Source: Rheinheimera pacifica
Lineage (GTDB): Bacteria > Pseudomonadota > Gammaproteobacteria > Enterobacterales > Alteromonadaceae
Direction: 5' to 3'
DNA length: 64,000 bases
NCBI RefSeq assembly: GCF_024809855.1
Contig: NZ_JANUEM010000003.1
Span: forward strand, 248,001-312,000
Notes under the pieces: model-generated
The model's database searches: none
Seen by the model: only the letters and a program-made list of their open reading frames with translations
Told to the model about the DNA's origin: nothing
In this document: piece by piece, positions 1 through 9,952 of the stretch
Position numbering within the stretch: position 1 is the stretch's first letter
How the letters are laid out: each line of letters begins with the position of its first letter
Translations under genes and position numbers: made by a program

Positions 1-1062
1 GCGGGTAACCATCCGGTGCAAATAACGGCTGCCACCCAGTATGCTTTGCTCAGGATCAAGCCGGCTGGTAACGCCCATTTGCTGTGCTGTGGGCAAGGTC
101 AGCATCATTAAACCACGTACACCGGTAGGGCTTTTGGCTTTCGGATCCCAGTGTGATTCCTGATAACTGAGCGCGGCAAGTAAGCGCCAGTCAAGCTCAC
201 CGGCATATTGTGTGAACCAGGCTTTAAACTTTGGCAGTTGTTGTTCTATAGCATCGATATACACCAGCGTGTCTACGTAGTCGAATAACTGCACATGGCC
301 AAAATAGCGATCTTCCAGTGCAATAAGTTCACCGCCCTGATACATAGCACCAAAAAACTCAATTAACACGGCATAGAGTGAGTCGTCGTCGCTATCTGCC
401 AGTAACCAGCTAACCGGTAAGTTGTCACGTACGGTAAAAGCAATACTAAGGTTGGGGTAAAAGCGCCGGTTCAGTGCCAGTTGGTTTGAGTCGGTTAGAG
501 TGTAAGCAATATTGCCGTCAACCACCTGCTGTAAAATCTCGTCGGCGTCCAGTGTCGGGTGTTGTTGCCATTGTAAATCGGGTTTATCCAGGCTTAGCTG
601 TTGCAGGGTTTCGGCATGGCTGCTGTCTTTTACCACAACGACAGTGTCGGTCAGGTCATCCAGCGAGCGGGGCCAGGTATTGCCTTGTTTAAATACTAAT
701 ACTTCATTGATCCAGCGATAAGCCGGTGACGAACGGTACTTGCCTTTGCGCAATTCTGTTAGTGTCAGGCCGCCGGCAATATAGTCAACCTGGCCGGTTT
801 GCAGCTTTTGCAGCAGCTCGTCCAGCTGGTAGCTGGGAAATAACTCCAGTTTTACACCAAGTTTATCTGCCAGTGCCTGGCTGAGCTCCAGCTCAAAACC
901 GGTGGGGCCGTCAATACCAACATAATAGCTGGTAGGGCCGTGCAAAATGCCGACCTTTAAGCTATCACGCTGATATATCTGGTAAAGCTGGCTTTGTGAT
1001 GGCTCGGGGCTACACCCTGCTAAACACAGCAACAACAGCAACCAGGCCTGATTTTTCCACAT
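1..1062 (-). CDS. mltF: Membrane-bound lytic murein transglycosylase F (3' end outside window)
   Basis: Outer-membrane lipoprotein that cleaves peptidoglycan glycan strands with 1,6-anhydro product formation. The visible 354 codons begin with a lipoprotein signal ending in LAGC (Cys17). A periplasmic solute-binding-like (SBP_bac_3) module follows (KVGILHGPTSYYVGIDGPTG, then LSQALADKLGV). From about residue 285 comes the SLT lysozyme-like domain, with SYQESHWDP carrying the likely catalytic Glu near residue 302, then GVRGLMMLT. ATG at 1062 is the natural start because the signal peptide begins there. The gene runs off the left edge, so the end of the SLT domain is not visible. The divergent mltF-purL arrangement is the same as in E. 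coli, which supports both calls. Confidence 0.95.
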   Translation of the reverse strand, partial: MWKNQAWLLLLLCLAGCSPEPSQSQLYQIYQRDSLKVGILHGPTSYYVGIDGPTGFELELSQALADKLGVKLELFPSYQLDELLQKLQTGQVDYIAGGLTLTELRKGKYRSSPAYRWINEVLVFKQGNTWPRSLDDLTDTVVVVKDSSHAETLQQLSLDKPDLQWQQHPTLDADEILQQVVDGNIAYTLTDSNQLALNRRFYPNLSIAFTVRDNLPVSWLLADSDDDSLYAVLIEFFGAMYQGGELIALEDRYFGHVQLFDYVDTLVYIDAIEQQLPKFKAWFTQYAGELDWRLLAALSYQESHWDPKAKSPTGVRGLMMLTLPTAQQMGVTSRLDPEQSILGGSRYLHRMVTR

Positions 1063-1156
1063 CTTTGTTAACCTGCAATGTCACGCTCTGCGCTGTTATA
1101 ACAAACTTCTGTCGCTGCGTCAGTGTTTACTCATACCACTTGAGCAGAAATTTCTT

Positions 1157-1162
1157 TATAAT
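1157..1162 (+). promoter_or_regulatory. Candidate -10 box for purL
   Basis: A perfect TATAAT lies 14 bp left of the MITE-like element. No good -35 sits at 16-18 bp. TTGAGC at 1140-1145 is only 11 bp away. If used, transcription would pass through the whole palindromic element and give purL a leader of roughly 310 nt. No PurR-like palindrome was recognised in the gap. Tentative. Confidence 0.3.
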
Positions 1163-1175
1163 GGCGCGCCTATAA

Positions 1176-1440
1176 GGGCGTGTTGACCTTTCGCGATTAA
1201 GCTTTTGTTCAATCTGAAAATGTGCTGCTCACGACGCGAGGAGCGTAGCTTAGTTACTCTAAGTGAGTGACGAGCAACAAAGAGCAGCACATTTTCAGAT
1301 GAACCCTGTGGGCAGCGTCTGTTTGGCATTTCTTCGGCGTTATCGCACATTTATGTAGAATAACTACACTGCATGTGCTCTGCCTTGTAGAAATGCCAAA
1401 CAAACTGCTGCAAAATTAATCGCGAAAGGTCAACACGCCC
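1176..1440. mobile_element. MITE-like nested palindromic element, 265 bp
   Basis: Perfect 25-bp terminal inverted repeats lie at 1176-1200 (starting GGGCGTGTTGACC) and 1416-1440 (ending GGTCAACACGCCC). Inside are two further perfect inverted pairs: 19 bp at 1212-1230 with 1282-1300 (ATCTGAAAATGTGCTGCTC), and 13 bp at 1321-1333 with 1389-1401 (GTTTGGCATTTCT). There is no transposase and no convincing coding sequence. I see no clear target-site duplication (left flank TATAA, right flank GCGGT). The structure fits a non-autonomous miniature inverted-repeat element or a large structured intergenic repeat. It fills most of the 417-bp gap between mltF and purL. Confidence 0.75.
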
Positions 1441-1479
1441 GCGGTTCCATCGTCGTTCAATCCACGGGAAAAAAAGCCT

Positions 1480-4400
1480 ATGTTGATCCTGCGTGGTGCG
1501 CCAGCACTGTCCGATTTCAGAATTCAGAAGTTACTAGACCAATGCGCCCAGAGTGGCTTAACCATCAGCGGTATTTATGCTGAGTTTATGCACTTTGCTG
1601 ATGTTAGCAGCGCATTGACTGACGCCCAGCAGCAAACACTGGATAAATTATTAACCTATGGCCCGGCCATTGCCAGCCATGAACCACGCGGCCAGCTAGT
1701 GCTGGTAACGCCACGGCCGGGCACTATTTCGCCCTGGTCGTCTAAAGCGACAGATATTGCCCGTAACTGTGGTTTAACCCAGGTTTCGCGGTTAGAACGT
1801 GGTATTGCTTACTATATTGAAGCACCAACTGCACTGAATTCACAGCAGTTACAGCAAGTTGCGGCATTGCTACATGACCGTATGATGGAAGCGGTATTTA
1901 CTGAACTGACGCAGGCACAGGCGCTGTTTAGCAAAGCTGAGCCAGCTGCGCTTAGCTCGGTAGATATTAACCGCGGCGGCCGTGCGGCACTGGCTAAAGC
2001 CAATATCGATATGGGCCTGGCCCTGGCCGATGATGAAATTGATTATCTGTTTGATAACTTCACTGCACTTGGCCGTAACCCGAACGACATTGAACTCTAT
2101 ATGTTCGCTCAGGCGAACTCAGAACATTGTCGACACAAGATTTTTAACGCCGACTGGACAATAGACGGCGTAAAACAGCCTAAATCGCTGTTTAAAATGA
2201 TTAAAAATACCTTTGAGCAAACACCGGATTATGTGTTGTCGGCTTATAAAGACAACGCTGCGGTAATGGAGGGTTCTACCGCTGGCCGCTTTTTTGCCCA
2301 GCCCGGTAATTTAACTTATCAGTATCACCATGAACCTATTCATATACTGATGAAGGTTGAAACCCATAACCACCCAACGGCTATTTCGCCATACCCTGGT
2401 GCCGCTACCGGTTCCGGCGGTGAAATTCGTGATGAAGGCGCTACCGGTGTGGGGTCTAAACCTAAAGCCGGTTTAGTCGGTTTTTCTGTGTCTAACTTAC
2501 GTATTCCGGGTTTTGAACAGCCGTGGGAAACCGATTTTGGCAAGCCGGAGCGTATTGTATCGGCGCTGGATATTATGCTGGAAGGACCTCTGGGTGGTGC
2601 GGCTTTTAATAACGAATTTGGCCGTCCGGCCATTAACGGTTATTTCCGTACCTATGAAGAAAAGGTACCCAGCCATAACGGCGACGAAGTACGCGGTTAC
2701 CATAAGCCGATTATGATTGCCGGTGGTTTGGGTAATATCCGTGCAGATCACGTACAAAAAGGTAATTTACCGGTTGGCGCCAAGCTGGTTGTATTAGGCG
2801 GCCCGGCGATGAATATCGGCCTGGGCGGCGGTGCAGCATCTTCGATGGCATCGGGCCAGTCGGCCGAAGATTTAGACTTTGCCTCAGTGCAACGCGAAAA
2901 CCCGGAAATTGAACGCCGTTGTCAGGAAGTCATCGATCGTTGCTGGCAGCTGGGTAAAGACAACCCTATCGTATTTATTCACGATGTTGGCGCCGGTGGC
3001 TTATCGAATGCTTTCCCTGAGCTGGTGAACGACGGTGGCGTAGGCGGTAAGTTTGAACTGCGTAATGTACCAAACGACGAGCCTGGTATGTCACCGCTGC
3101 AAATCTGGTGTAACGAATCACAAGAGCGTTATGTGATGGCAATACCTGCCGACAAAATGCCGGTGTTTGAACAGATTTGTCAGCGTGAGCGTGCACCTTT
3201 TGCCGTGGTGGGTGAAGCCACTGCAGAGCAACATTTAACGCTGACCGACACCCACTTTGGCAGCACACCTATTGATTTACCGTTAAACGTGCTGCTGGGT
3301 AAAGCACCGAAAATGCACCGTGATGTGCAAAGCGCACAAACTGCAGGTAAAGCACTGGATTTAACCGGTGTAACAGTAAAAGACGCGGCAGAGCGTTTAT
3401 TGCGTTTACCGGCCATTGCTGAAAAAACTTTCCTGGTAACCATTGGTGATCGCTCTGTTACCGGTTTGGTAGCACGCGACCAGATGGTTGGCCCCTGGCA
3501 GGTGCCGGTAGCGAACTGTGGTGTTACTGCAGCCAGTTACGATACTTACCACGGCGAAGCGATGGCAATGGGGGAGCGCACGCCAGTGGCACTGCTTGAT
3601 TTTTCTGCCTCAGCCCGTTTAGCGGTGGCTGAAGCCATTACCAATATTGCTGCCACTGATATTGGCGATTTAAAGCGGATAAAACTATCTGCCAACTGGA
3701 TGTCTGCCGCTGGCCATCCGGGTGAAGACGCAGGTTTATACGCCGCCGTTAAAGCCATTGGTGAAGAGCTGTGTCCGGCACTGGAAGTCACTATTCCGGT
3801 GGGTAAAGACTCCATGTCAATGAAAACCAAATGGCAGCAAAATGGTGAAGATAAAGCCGTTACCGCGCCATTGTCTTTAGTGATCACTGCGTTTGCACGG
3901 GTAGAAGATATCCGTAAAACAGTGACACCACAGCTGCGCACTGACAAAGGCGATACCAGCCTGCTGGTAATTGACTTAGGCCAGGGGCAAAACCGCTTAG
4001 GCGCGTCCTGTTTAGCGCAGGTTTATAAGCAGCTCGGTCAGACGCCGGTTGATTTAGACAGCCCACAACTGCTGATTAACTTCTTTAACGCCGTGCAGCA
4101 ATTAACCCGTGAGCAGAAACTGCTGGCCTACCATGACCGTTCAGACGGTGGTTTATTTGTGACGCTGGCTGAAATGGCCTTTGCCGGAAAAGCGGGTGTG
4201 TGCGCCGATATCAGCGCTTTGGGTAACGATGATATGGCGGTGCTGTTTTCTGAAGAGCCGGGCGCGGTTATTCAGGTTGCAGCAGCAGATCTGGACTACG
4301 TTAAACAGCTACTGGCGCAGCATCAATTGGGTAACTGCAGCCATGTTATTGGCAGCGTAAACGCTAAGGATGAGCTGGTATTTAGCCGTGGCGATAAAGT

Positions 4401-5373
4401 GGTATTAAGCGACAGCCGCACCCGTTTACGTTGTATCTGGGCTGAAACCACCTATCAGATGCAGGCACTGCGTGACAACCCGGCTGGCGCCAAACAAGAG
4501 TTTGATGCCAAAGCCGATGTTGCCGATCCGGGCCTTAATGTAAAACTGAGTTTTGATTTAAATGCCGACGTTGCCGCCCCCTTTATTTTAAAAGGTGTTG
4601 CACCTAAAGTGGCTATTTTGCGCGAACAAGGTGTTAACTCGCATGTAGAAATGGCAGCCGCCTTTAACCGTGCCGGTTTTACCGCGGTAGATGTGCATAT
4701 GAGCGATATACTGGCAGGCCGGGCTAAGTTAGCCGATTTTAACGGTTTAGTGGCCTGTGGCGGCTTCTCTTACGGTGACGTACTGGGCGCCGGTGAAGGC
4801 TGGGCTAAATCAGTATTGTTTAACGACATTGCCCGTAAGCAGTTTGCTGAGTTTTTTGAGCGTCAAAGCACCTTCTCGCTGGGTGTGTGTAATGGCTGTC
4901 AGATGATGTCTAACCTTAAGAGCCTGATCCCGGGTGCTGAGCTGTGGCCACACTTTGTGCGCAATAAATCTGAGCGCTTTGAGGGCCGTTTCAGCCTGGT
5001 AGAAATACAGCAAAGCCCGTCGTTGTTTTTCACTGGTATGGCTGGTTCACGTATGCCGATTGCAGTGTCACACGGTGAAGGCCATGCTGAATTTGCATCA
5101 TCTGAAGCATTCGCCAAAGCTAATCACAGCGGCACGGTTGCCATGCGCTTTGTTGATCACTACGGTAAAGCCACTGAGCAATACCCGCAAAATCCGAATG
5201 GTTCACCAGCCGGTATTACGTCGCTTACCACTACTGATGGCCGTGTAACGATTATGATGCCACACCCGGAGCGGGTATTCCGTGCTGTAGCCAATTCATG
5301 GCAGCCAGACGGCTGGCAGGAAGACAGCCCGTGGATGCGCATGTTCCGCAACTCAAGGGTTTGGTTAGGTTAA
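1480..5373 (+). CDS. purL: Phosphoribosylformylglycinamidine synthase (large, single-chain)
   Basis: Converts FGAR, glutamine and ATP to FGAM in step 4 of purine synthesis (cytoplasm). The 1,297 residues match the proteobacterial single-chain form (about 1,295). The start [13 protein letters not shown] is the family N-terminus. Central FGAM synthase repeats include [13 protein letters not shown] and [15 protein letters not shown]. The C-terminal glutaminase carries [16 protein letters not shown], the nucleophile Cys1137 in GVCNGCQMM, and the His1262/Glu1264 pair in MPHPERVF. The ribosome site is a GGG/A-rich stretch just before ATG 1480. The leader contains or abuts the palindromic element, which may influence expression. 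Nothing in the protein looks damaged. Confidence 0.98.
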   Translation: MLILRGAPALSDFRIQKLLDQCAQSGLTISGIYAEFMHFADVSSALTDAQQQTLDKLLTYGPAIASHEPRGQLVLVTPRPGTISPWSSKATDIARNCGLTQVSRLERGIAYYIEAPTALNSQQLQQVAALLHDRMMEAVFTELTQAQALFSKAEPAALSSVDINRGGRAALAKANIDMGLALADDEIDYLFDNFTALGRNPNDIELYMFAQANSEHCRHKIFNADWTIDGVKQPKSLFKMIKNTFEQTPDYVLSAYKDNAAVMEGSTAGRFFAQPGNLTYQYHHEPIHILMKVETHNHPTAISPYPGAATGSGGEIRDEGATGVGSKPKAGLVGFSVSNLRIPGFEQPWETDFGKPERIVSALDIMLEGPLGGAAFNNEFGRPAINGYFRTYEEKVPSHNGDEVRGYHKPIMIAGGLGNIRADHVQKGNLPVGAKLVVLGGPAMNIGLGGGAASSMASGQSAEDLDFASVQRENPEIERRCQEVIDRCWQLGKDNPIVFIHDVGAGGLSNAFPELVNDGGVGGKFELRNVPNDEPGMSPLQIWCNESQERYVMAIPADKMPVFEQICQRERAPFAVVGEATAEQHLTLTDTHFGSTPIDLPLNVLLGKAPKMHRDVQSAQTAGKALDLTGVTVKDAAERLLRLPAIAEKTFLVTIGDRSVTGLVARDQMVGPWQVPVANCGVTAASYDTYHGEAMAMGERTPVALLDFSASARLAVAEAITNIAATDIGDLKRIKLSANWMSAAGHPGEDAGLYAAVKAIGEELCPALEVTIPVGKDSMSMKTKWQQNGEDKAVTAPLSLVITAFARVEDIRKTVTPQLRTDKGDTSLLVIDLGQGQNRLGASCLAQVYKQLGQTPVDLDSPQLLINFFNAVQQLTREQKLLAYHDRSDGGLFVTLAEMAFAGKAGVCADISALGNDDMAVLFSEEPGAVIQVAAADLDYVKQLLAQHQLGNCSHVIGSVNAKDELVFSRGDKVVLSDSRTRLRCIWAETTYQMQALRDNPAGAKQEFDAKADVADPGLNVKLSFDLNADVAAPFILKGVAPKVAILREQGVNSHVEMAAAFNRAGFTAVDVHMSDILAGRAKLADFNGLVACGGFSYGDVLGAGEGWAKSVLFNDIARKQFAEFFERQSTFSLGVCNGCQMMSNLKSLIPGAELWPHFVRNKSERFEGRFSLVEIQQSPSLFFTGMAGSRMPIAVSHGEGHAEFASSEAFAKANHSGTVAMRFVDHYGKATEQYPQNPNGSPAGITSLTTTDGRVTIMMPHPERVFRAVANSWQPDGWQEDSPWMRMFRNSRVWLG

Positions 5374-5393
5374 GCTAACCCACTGTAATAACG

Positions 5394-5420
5394 AAAAAAC
5401 CTGCTGCGGCAGGTTTTTTT
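5394..5420. terminator. Bidirectional intrinsic terminator between purL and the deacetylase gene
   Basis: AAAAAACCTGCTGC-GGCAGGTTTTTTT forms a short GC stem flanked by A and T runs on both sides. It can therefore stop purL from the left and the convergent minus-strand operon from the right. Confidence 0.85.
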
Positions 5421-5473
5421 ATGGCTATCTAAAAGATAAAAGCATCATCGGTTGGTATTGCAGCGCTGTTTAC

Positions 5474-6391
5474 CTACATCAAGCCTTTTAAAAATGCTAC
5501 TACGCTGCGCCCCAGTGCGCTTAGGGCATAGCCGCCTTCCAGTGCGGCGACAATACGGCCCTGGCAGTGTTGATCGGCCAGGTGTTTTAGTTGTTGTGCT
5601 ATCCACTGGTAATCGGCTTCGGTCAGCAGAAATTGCGCCATATCATCTTCGCGGTGGCCGTCAAAACCGGCGGATACCAGAATTAGCTGCGGTTTAAATT
5701 CGTTAATACGCGGCAGCCAGTGCTGCTGAATTTGCTCGCGCCAGATGGCGGGTTTGCACAAGGCAGGCAGTGGCAAGTTTTCAATATTACCGGCGCTGGG
5801 GTGTTCACCGGTATTAGGATAAAGCGGATACTGAAAGGATGAGCAAAACAATACCCGATCATCCGCAGCGAAAATATCTTCAGTACCGTTGCCGTGGTGC
5901 ACGTCAAAGTCGACAATTGCTACCCGACTAAGTTGGTGGTGCTCAAGCGCATAAGCTGCTGCTACAGCGATATTGTTAAAAATACAAAAACCCATAGCCT
6001 GGCTGCGTGTGGCATGGTGCCCCGGCGGGCGTACATTACAAAACGCTTGCTGGTTAGTGTCACTCATTACCTGATCTACCGCATTAATAGTTGCACCTGC
6101 GGCATGCACAGCTGCATTGAGGCTGTGTTTCATCATCTGGGTGTCAGGGTCTAGCCAGATGTGGCCCTCTTCAGGGCTTTTGGCGTAAATTTCATCAACA
6201 TACAGCTTGCTGTGTACATGATATAAATCTTTCGCACTGGCTGGTGTGGCATCACGCTGCTGTACAATGAACTCCAGACCGGAGCGGATCAGCTGATCAT
6301 TTATTGCACTTAGCCGTGCAGGTTGCTCGGGGTGATCATCGCCAGCCTGGTGCAAATAACAGCTGGGGTGGCTAAACAGAGTAATGGCCAT
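5474..6391 (-). CDS. Histone-deacetylase-like amidohydrolase (zinc-dependent deacetylase)
   Basis: A 305-residue member of the arginase/deacetylase fold family that includes bacterial HDAH, AcuC and acetylpolyamine amidohydrolases. It would remove acetyl (or related acyl) groups from lysines or amines. Visible motifs are RPPGHHA with the His125-His126 dyad, DFDVHHGNG with zinc ligands Asp163 and His165, SAGFDGH with the third ligand Asp244, and EGGY near the C-terminus carrying the usual transition-state Tyr. There is no signal peptide, so it is cytoplasmic. Its ATG shares one base with the stop of the upstream CoA-transferase/GNAT gene (TGATG), so the two are translationally coupled. The substrate is not known. 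An AcuC-like role on acetylated proteins is an inference from the acetyltransferase partner. Confidence 0.9.
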   Translation of the reverse strand: MAITLFSHPSCYLHQAGDDHPEQPARLSAINDQLIRSGLEFIVQQRDATPASAKDLYHVHSKLYVDEIYAKSPEEGHIWLDPDTQMMKHSLNAAVHAAGATINAVDQVMSDTNQQAFCNVRPPGHHATRSQAMGFCIFNNIAVAAAYALEHHQLSRVAIVDFDVHHGNGTEDIFAADDRVLFCSSFQYPLYPNTGEHPSAGNIENLPLPALCKPAIWREQIQQHWLPRINEFKPQLILVSAGFDGHREDDMAQFLLTEADYQWIAQQLKHLADQHCQGRIVAALEGGYALSALGRSVVAFLKGLM

Positions 6392-8253
6392 CAGTTTTGC
6401 TCCGCCGGTTTGCTGCTAGCTAAGCGGGGCAGGCGCAGCTGCAGGTAAACTTCACTGGGATCATCCCCCGGCAGGCGGCTAAAACCGGCTTTCTGGAATA
6501 CTGCCAGCATGGCTTTATTTTCTGAGCGTACATAGGCTGTCATGCTGGTTAAACCGCGTAGTTCTGCAATGGTAATCATCTCTTGTAGCAGCCGTTTGGC
6601 CATACCTTTGCCGTGATATTTTTCCCGCGTTACAAAGGCGACTTCGCAGCTTTGGTTGTCGTTTAACAGGTAATAGCGGCCCACTGCCTGAATTTGTACC
6701 GCAGAGCCTTTTTGCTTCACAATGCACAGTGCTAAATCGCGGGATTGATCAACGCCAACCAAAGTACAGGATTTCTCCCTACTCATTTGTGTTGGTACGG
6801 CGCTGTAACGCAGTTGCAGGGTTTCTTTGGTGTGTGAGTAAAAAAACTCCTGCAGGCGGCGCTCGTCAGACGGGTTTAATGGCCGAAGATCAAACTCTTC
6901 GCCATCAATTAATAGTTCTTTAAAGCCCACATCGCCCAGCTCGGGTACTTCCATTGGTGTGTGCAGCTGATAATGCGGCACCCAGTAATGTTTACGTACT
7001 TCTTCGAGCAACTGCTGGCGGAACTTTGGATGCGCCACCCGGATAAGCTCCAGTGAGCGTTCGCGGATACTTTTACCACGTAGCGATGCCACGCCAAACT
7101 CGGTAACCACATAATGCACATGCCCGCGCGATGTTACCACACCAGCACCTTCAGAAATAAAGGGCACTATGCGTGATATAGTGCCGTTTTGTGCGGTAGA
7201 GGGCAGGGCAATAATGGGCTTACCGCCGCTGCTCATGGAGGCGCCCCGGCTAAAATCAACCTGACCGCCGATGCCGCTGTAAAATAAATGTCCAATGGAA
7301 TCAGATACTATCTGGCCGGTCAGGTCTACTTCAATTGCACTGTTTATTGATACCATATTGTCGTTACGGGCAATATTAGCCGGTGAGTTCACGTATTCGC
7401 TCGGGTAGAACCCCATATGGGGGTTACAGTGCACAAAATCGTACAAAGCTTTACTGCCTACACAGAAACTTGCCACGGTTTTGCCCGGATGAAAGGTTTT
7501 TTTGCGGTTAGTGACGACGCCTTTTTTTATCAGCTCCATCATGGAGTCGGTAATCATTTCACTGTGTATGCCAAGCTCAGTATGGTTGCCCAGATACCGC
7601 AGTACGGCATCACACATCTTGCCGACACCAATCTGAATGGTTGCGCCGTCTTCAACCAGTAACGAAACATACTGGCCAATACGCTCTGTAACGGCGTCCA
7701 GCTTAATCGGCGGCATTTGCGCTATGGCTTGTTCAGCATAAAAATAGCTGGTTATCTGGTCTTTATGGATAAAAGCCTGGCCATAAGTAATCGGCATAGA
7801 CGGATTTACCTGCGCAATAACCTTTTTTGCTGCTTTTGCTGCTGCCGAGACAATATCGACCGATACACCTAACGAGTGATAACCATGCTCATCTGCCGGG
7901 CTCACCATAATTAGTGCCGCATCCAGCGGCAATATACCGTCACTGAACAACGAAGGAATATCTGACATAAAGCAAGGGGTGTAATCTGCCCGGCCTTCAG
8001 CTACTGCCCGTCTTACCTGATCACCACCAATAAACAGGGCGTTCACTTTAAACAATTGTTGGTATTCAGGTTCTGCCCATTTGTTGTCAGACAGTGAGTA
8101 CACTTGCACAATTTCGATGTCATGCAGTTGTTTGGCATTGCTAATCAGGTGATCTATCAGTGCCGTTGGTGTAGCCGCATGTGAACCAATAAAAATACGA
8201 TCGCCGGATTTTAACAGCTGTTGCCAGTTCAGCGTAGCGGGGGCTTTAGCCAC
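6391..8253 (-). CDS. Acetyl-CoA hydrolase/transferase fused to a GNAT acetyltransferase
   Basis: A two-domain protein of 620 residues. Residues about 1-430 are an acetyl-CoA hydrolase/4-hydroxybutyrate-CoA-transferase-type domain. It shows LGIHSEM (probable catalytic Glu near 233 by family analogy), SGIGGQVDFSRGA, GGKPIIALPSTA and VTEFGVASLRGKS. Residues about 445-600 are a GNAT N-acetyltransferase domain with an acetyl-CoA loop of the form KYHGKGMAKRLL and the closing SENKAMLAVFQKAGF. The start is GTG at 8253, preceded by CGGAG. Earlier ATG-like options would lose the N-terminal CoA-transferase strand. The gene overlaps the HDAC-like gene by one base. The pair could couple acyl-CoA handling, protein acetylation and deacetylation, but that functional link is inference. 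Confidence 0.88.
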   Translation of the reverse strand: MAKAPATLNWQQLLKSGDRIFIGSHAATPTALIDHLISNAKQLHDIEIVQVYSLSDNKWAEPEYQQLFKVNALFIGGDQVRRAVAEGRADYTPCFMSDIPSLFSDGILPLDAALIMVSPADEHGYHSLGVSVDIVSAAAKAAKKVIAQVNPSMPITYGQAFIHKDQITSYFYAEQAIAQMPPIKLDAVTERIGQYVSLLVEDGATIQIGVGKMCDAVLRYLGNHTELGIHSEMITDSMMELIKKGVVTNRKKTFHPGKTVASFCVGSKALYDFVHCNPHMGFYPSEYVNSPANIARNDNMVSINSAIEVDLTGQIVSDSIGHLFYSGIGGQVDFSRGASMSSGGKPIIALPSTAQNGTISRIVPFISEGAGVVTSRGHVHYVVTEFGVASLRGKSIRERSLELIRVAHPKFRQQLLEEVRKHYWVPHYQLHTPMEVPELGDVGFKELLIDGEEFDLRPLNPSDERRLQEFFYSHTKETLQLRYSAVPTQMSREKSCTLVGVDQSRDLALCIVKQKGSAVQIQAVGRYYLLNDNQSCEVAFVTREKYHGKGMAKRLLQEMITIAELRGLTSMTAYVRSENKAMLAVFQKAGFSRLPGDDPSEVYLQLRLPRLASSKPAEQN

Positions 8254-8303
8254 TGTTATGCTCCGTATAATGAGATACCACTATAGAATAACAGTTTAGG
8301 GCA

Positions 8304-8330
8304 AAAGGCAACTGGGGCGCAGTCGCCTTT
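8304..8330 (-). terminator. Intrinsic terminator of ompW
   Basis: An 11-bp stem with one mismatch (8304-8314 with 8320-8330) and a 5-nt loop, followed on the minus strand by TTTTG. It sits 16 bp beyond the ompW stop. Confidence 0.55.
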
Positions 8331-8346
8331 AGTCTAGGTTATTGCT

Positions 8347-9045
8347 TTATAACATCCAGCGCAGGCCAACCATGGCAACGTAAGGGTCTATGCTTAAATC
8401 GACACTTTGTATGGTATTACCATTTACCTGTACCCGACCTGTAGTGTCGATATCCATTTTACTCACCATCATATGCAAGCCCAGGGTATCGGTAAGTTTA
8501 ATGTTTACGCCGGCCTGCAATGCCAGGCCAAAAGAGTTTTTGGCTTTTAAGCTTACCTTATCGTTGGCTGTCGTCACCTCCAGGGCCTGCAGGGCTGATA
8601 TCAACTGGTTGTCTATCTGCTCGTCAAAGAACAGGGTGTAATTCACGCCTACGCCAATAAAGGGGTCAAACCTTTGGTGTTGTGGCATAAAGTGATATTG
8701 CGCCAGTAAAGTAGGCGGTAAATGCTTGGTTTTACCTACTTTTAAGCCGTCTATCGCTGAACCTTTTACGGCCATGTCATGGCTAAAAGGTGTTGCCGCA
8801 ATCAGCTGAACAGCCCAGTTAGGGTTAATACGATAGTCAAATGTCAGGCCCAGTTGGGTATTAGGGTTAACGCCAACAGCAGTAGAACCTGATGGCAAAC
8901 CGGCCACCTGTTCAATAACATTTAAGCTGGAACTGCTGTCATCCGGGGCAACGGTAATGGCACCGATATTAATTGCAAAGTCGGCAGAGGCAGGTGCTGC
9001 GGCAAGCATGGATGCAAGAGTGATAATAGACAGGGTTGTTTTCAT
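8347..9045 (-). CDS. ompW: OmpW family outer-membrane beta-barrel protein
   Basis: A 232-residue outer-membrane protein. It has a cleavable signal (MKTTLSIITLASMLAAAPASA) followed by a barrel with OmpW hallmarks: QLGLTFDYRINPNWAVQL, AATPFSHD, KHLPPTLLAQYHF, FDPFIGVGVNYT and a terminal GLRWML strand with an aromatic near the end. OmpW forms a narrow hydrophobic channel and is linked to uptake of small hydrophobic molecules and to stress responses. An in-frame GTG at 9057 would add four residues, but that GTG-GAG is the Shine-Dalgarno region of the ATG at 9045, so I place the start at 9045. It appears to be monocistronic, with its own terminator at 8304-8330. Confidence 0.9.
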   Translation of the reverse strand: MKTTLSIITLASMLAAAPASADFAINIGAITVAPDDSSSSLNVIEQVAGLPSGSTAVGVNPNTQLGLTFDYRINPNWAVQLIAATPFSHDMAVKGSAIDGLKVGKTKHLPPTLLAQYHFMPQHQRFDPFIGVGVNYTLFFDEQIDNQLISALQALEVTTANDKVSLKAKNSFGLALQAGVNIKLTDTLGLHMMVSKMDIDTTGRVQVNGNTIQSVDLSIDPYVAMVGLRWML

Positions 9046-9114
9046 AGTGATCTCCACAGATAAGTTCTGTGGCCAATTGTCCGCTTTGCTCAGCGCGGAA
9101 TATTGGGCTGGATC

Positions 9115-9150
9115 AATAAAAACGATACTTGAAGTGAGTCAAGTATCGTT
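9115..9150 (-). terminator. Intrinsic terminator of the small secreted-protein gene
   Basis: A perfect 12-bp stem (AACGATACTTGA at 9121-9132, complement at 9139-9150) with a 6-nt loop, followed on the minus strand by a T run (TTTTTATT). It lies just beyond the stop of the gene at 9169-9867. Confidence 0.8.
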
Positions 9151-9168
9151 TGTTGTTTTAAATCAAAA

Positions 9169-9867
9169 TTATAATGGCTGTACGCCACCGCCGCCAGGAG
9201 AGCACCGCGGTACATTTATATGTAGGTAGTAAGAAGATCCTGAGTCAAGCTTAATACTAAGCTCTCTGCCTCCATGTGCAGATGTTGCATAATTGATATA
9301 TGAGCCTGCTGGGCCTGAGTAGATGGTTATAGGGCTGCTACCGGTTATATCTTTAACAACCATTTGAGATGCACCCGCAACCCCACTTATTATTAAACTG
9401 CCATTTCTGGTGTAGTTTGTACAACTGAAAAATTCATACTGTGCATAAGTAGGAAACGGAGCTCTTGGTCGATACTCTATTCTTGTGCCAACGACTTTTT
9501 GCTCGATATAGGTTTTTGCTAAGTCAGCAGTGCCATCACAACGGTAGATATAATAGGGATCATTAATAGGTATACCTCCATGGCCTAAGTATTCTGCTAA
9601 ATCCTGAACTGGTAATGCGGGTCTGGCGGTAATGCTATCTGCAATATGTGTAGAATGGAATTTTTCCTGAGTGTAATAACCATAATATCCTGGGTTATAT
9701 ATATTGTAACCAAATCTATATTGGTTGTACTTACATGTGTAATTCCCGCCAAAGTGCTGGACAGCTTGGGTAATATTTACTGTAACTGCATCCCAATCGT
9801 CATATTTCGCTGCTTGTGCTAAAGATGTAGTTAACAGTAGTGCTGAAGTAAAAATTGCTGCTTTCAT
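9169..9867 (-). CDS. Unrecognised secreted protein, 232 aa
   Basis: I do not recognise the family. The first 19 residues form a clear Sec signal (MKAAIFTSALLLTTSLAQA) ending in an AQA cleavage site. The mature part is Tyr- and Gly-rich near the front (FGYNIYNPGYYGYYTQ). It holds four well-spaced cysteines (YTCKYN, YRCDG, FSCTNY, PRCSPG), which could make two disulfides in the periplasm or outside the cell. It ends in a Gly-rich tail, SPGGGGVQPL. The start is supported by an AAGGG site before ATG 9867. The gene is visibly more AT-rich than its neighbours and has AT-rich upstream DNA and its own strong terminator, so it may be a recently acquired single gene. Confidence 0.7.
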   Translation of the reverse strand: MKAAIFTSALLLTTSLAQAAKYDDWDAVTVNITQAVQHFGGNYTCKYNQYRFGYNIYNPGYYGYYTQEKFHSTHIADSITARPALPVQDLAEYLGHGGIPINDPYYIYRCDGTADLAKTYIEQKVVGTRIEYRPRAPFPTYAQYEFFSCTNYTRNGSLIISGVAGASQMVVKDITGSSPITIYSGPAGSYINYATSAHGGRELSIKLDSGSSYYLHINVPRCSPGGGGVQPL

Positions 9868-9952
9868 GTGTTTCCCTTATTATTATTTAAGTTAATTAAA
9901 ATACATTATGATATGTTTTATGTAAACTAATTAAATTTTTTAGGAGGGAAAT

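Noticed and set aside
1156..1350. 64-aa minus-strand open frame across the palindromic element
   Set aside because: It is generated by the inverted-repeat sequence, has no ribosome site and no family resemblance.
9045..9057. GTG at 9057 as the ompW start
   Set aside because: The GTG-GAG forms the ribosome-binding stretch of the ATG at 9045, which also begins the proper signal peptide.
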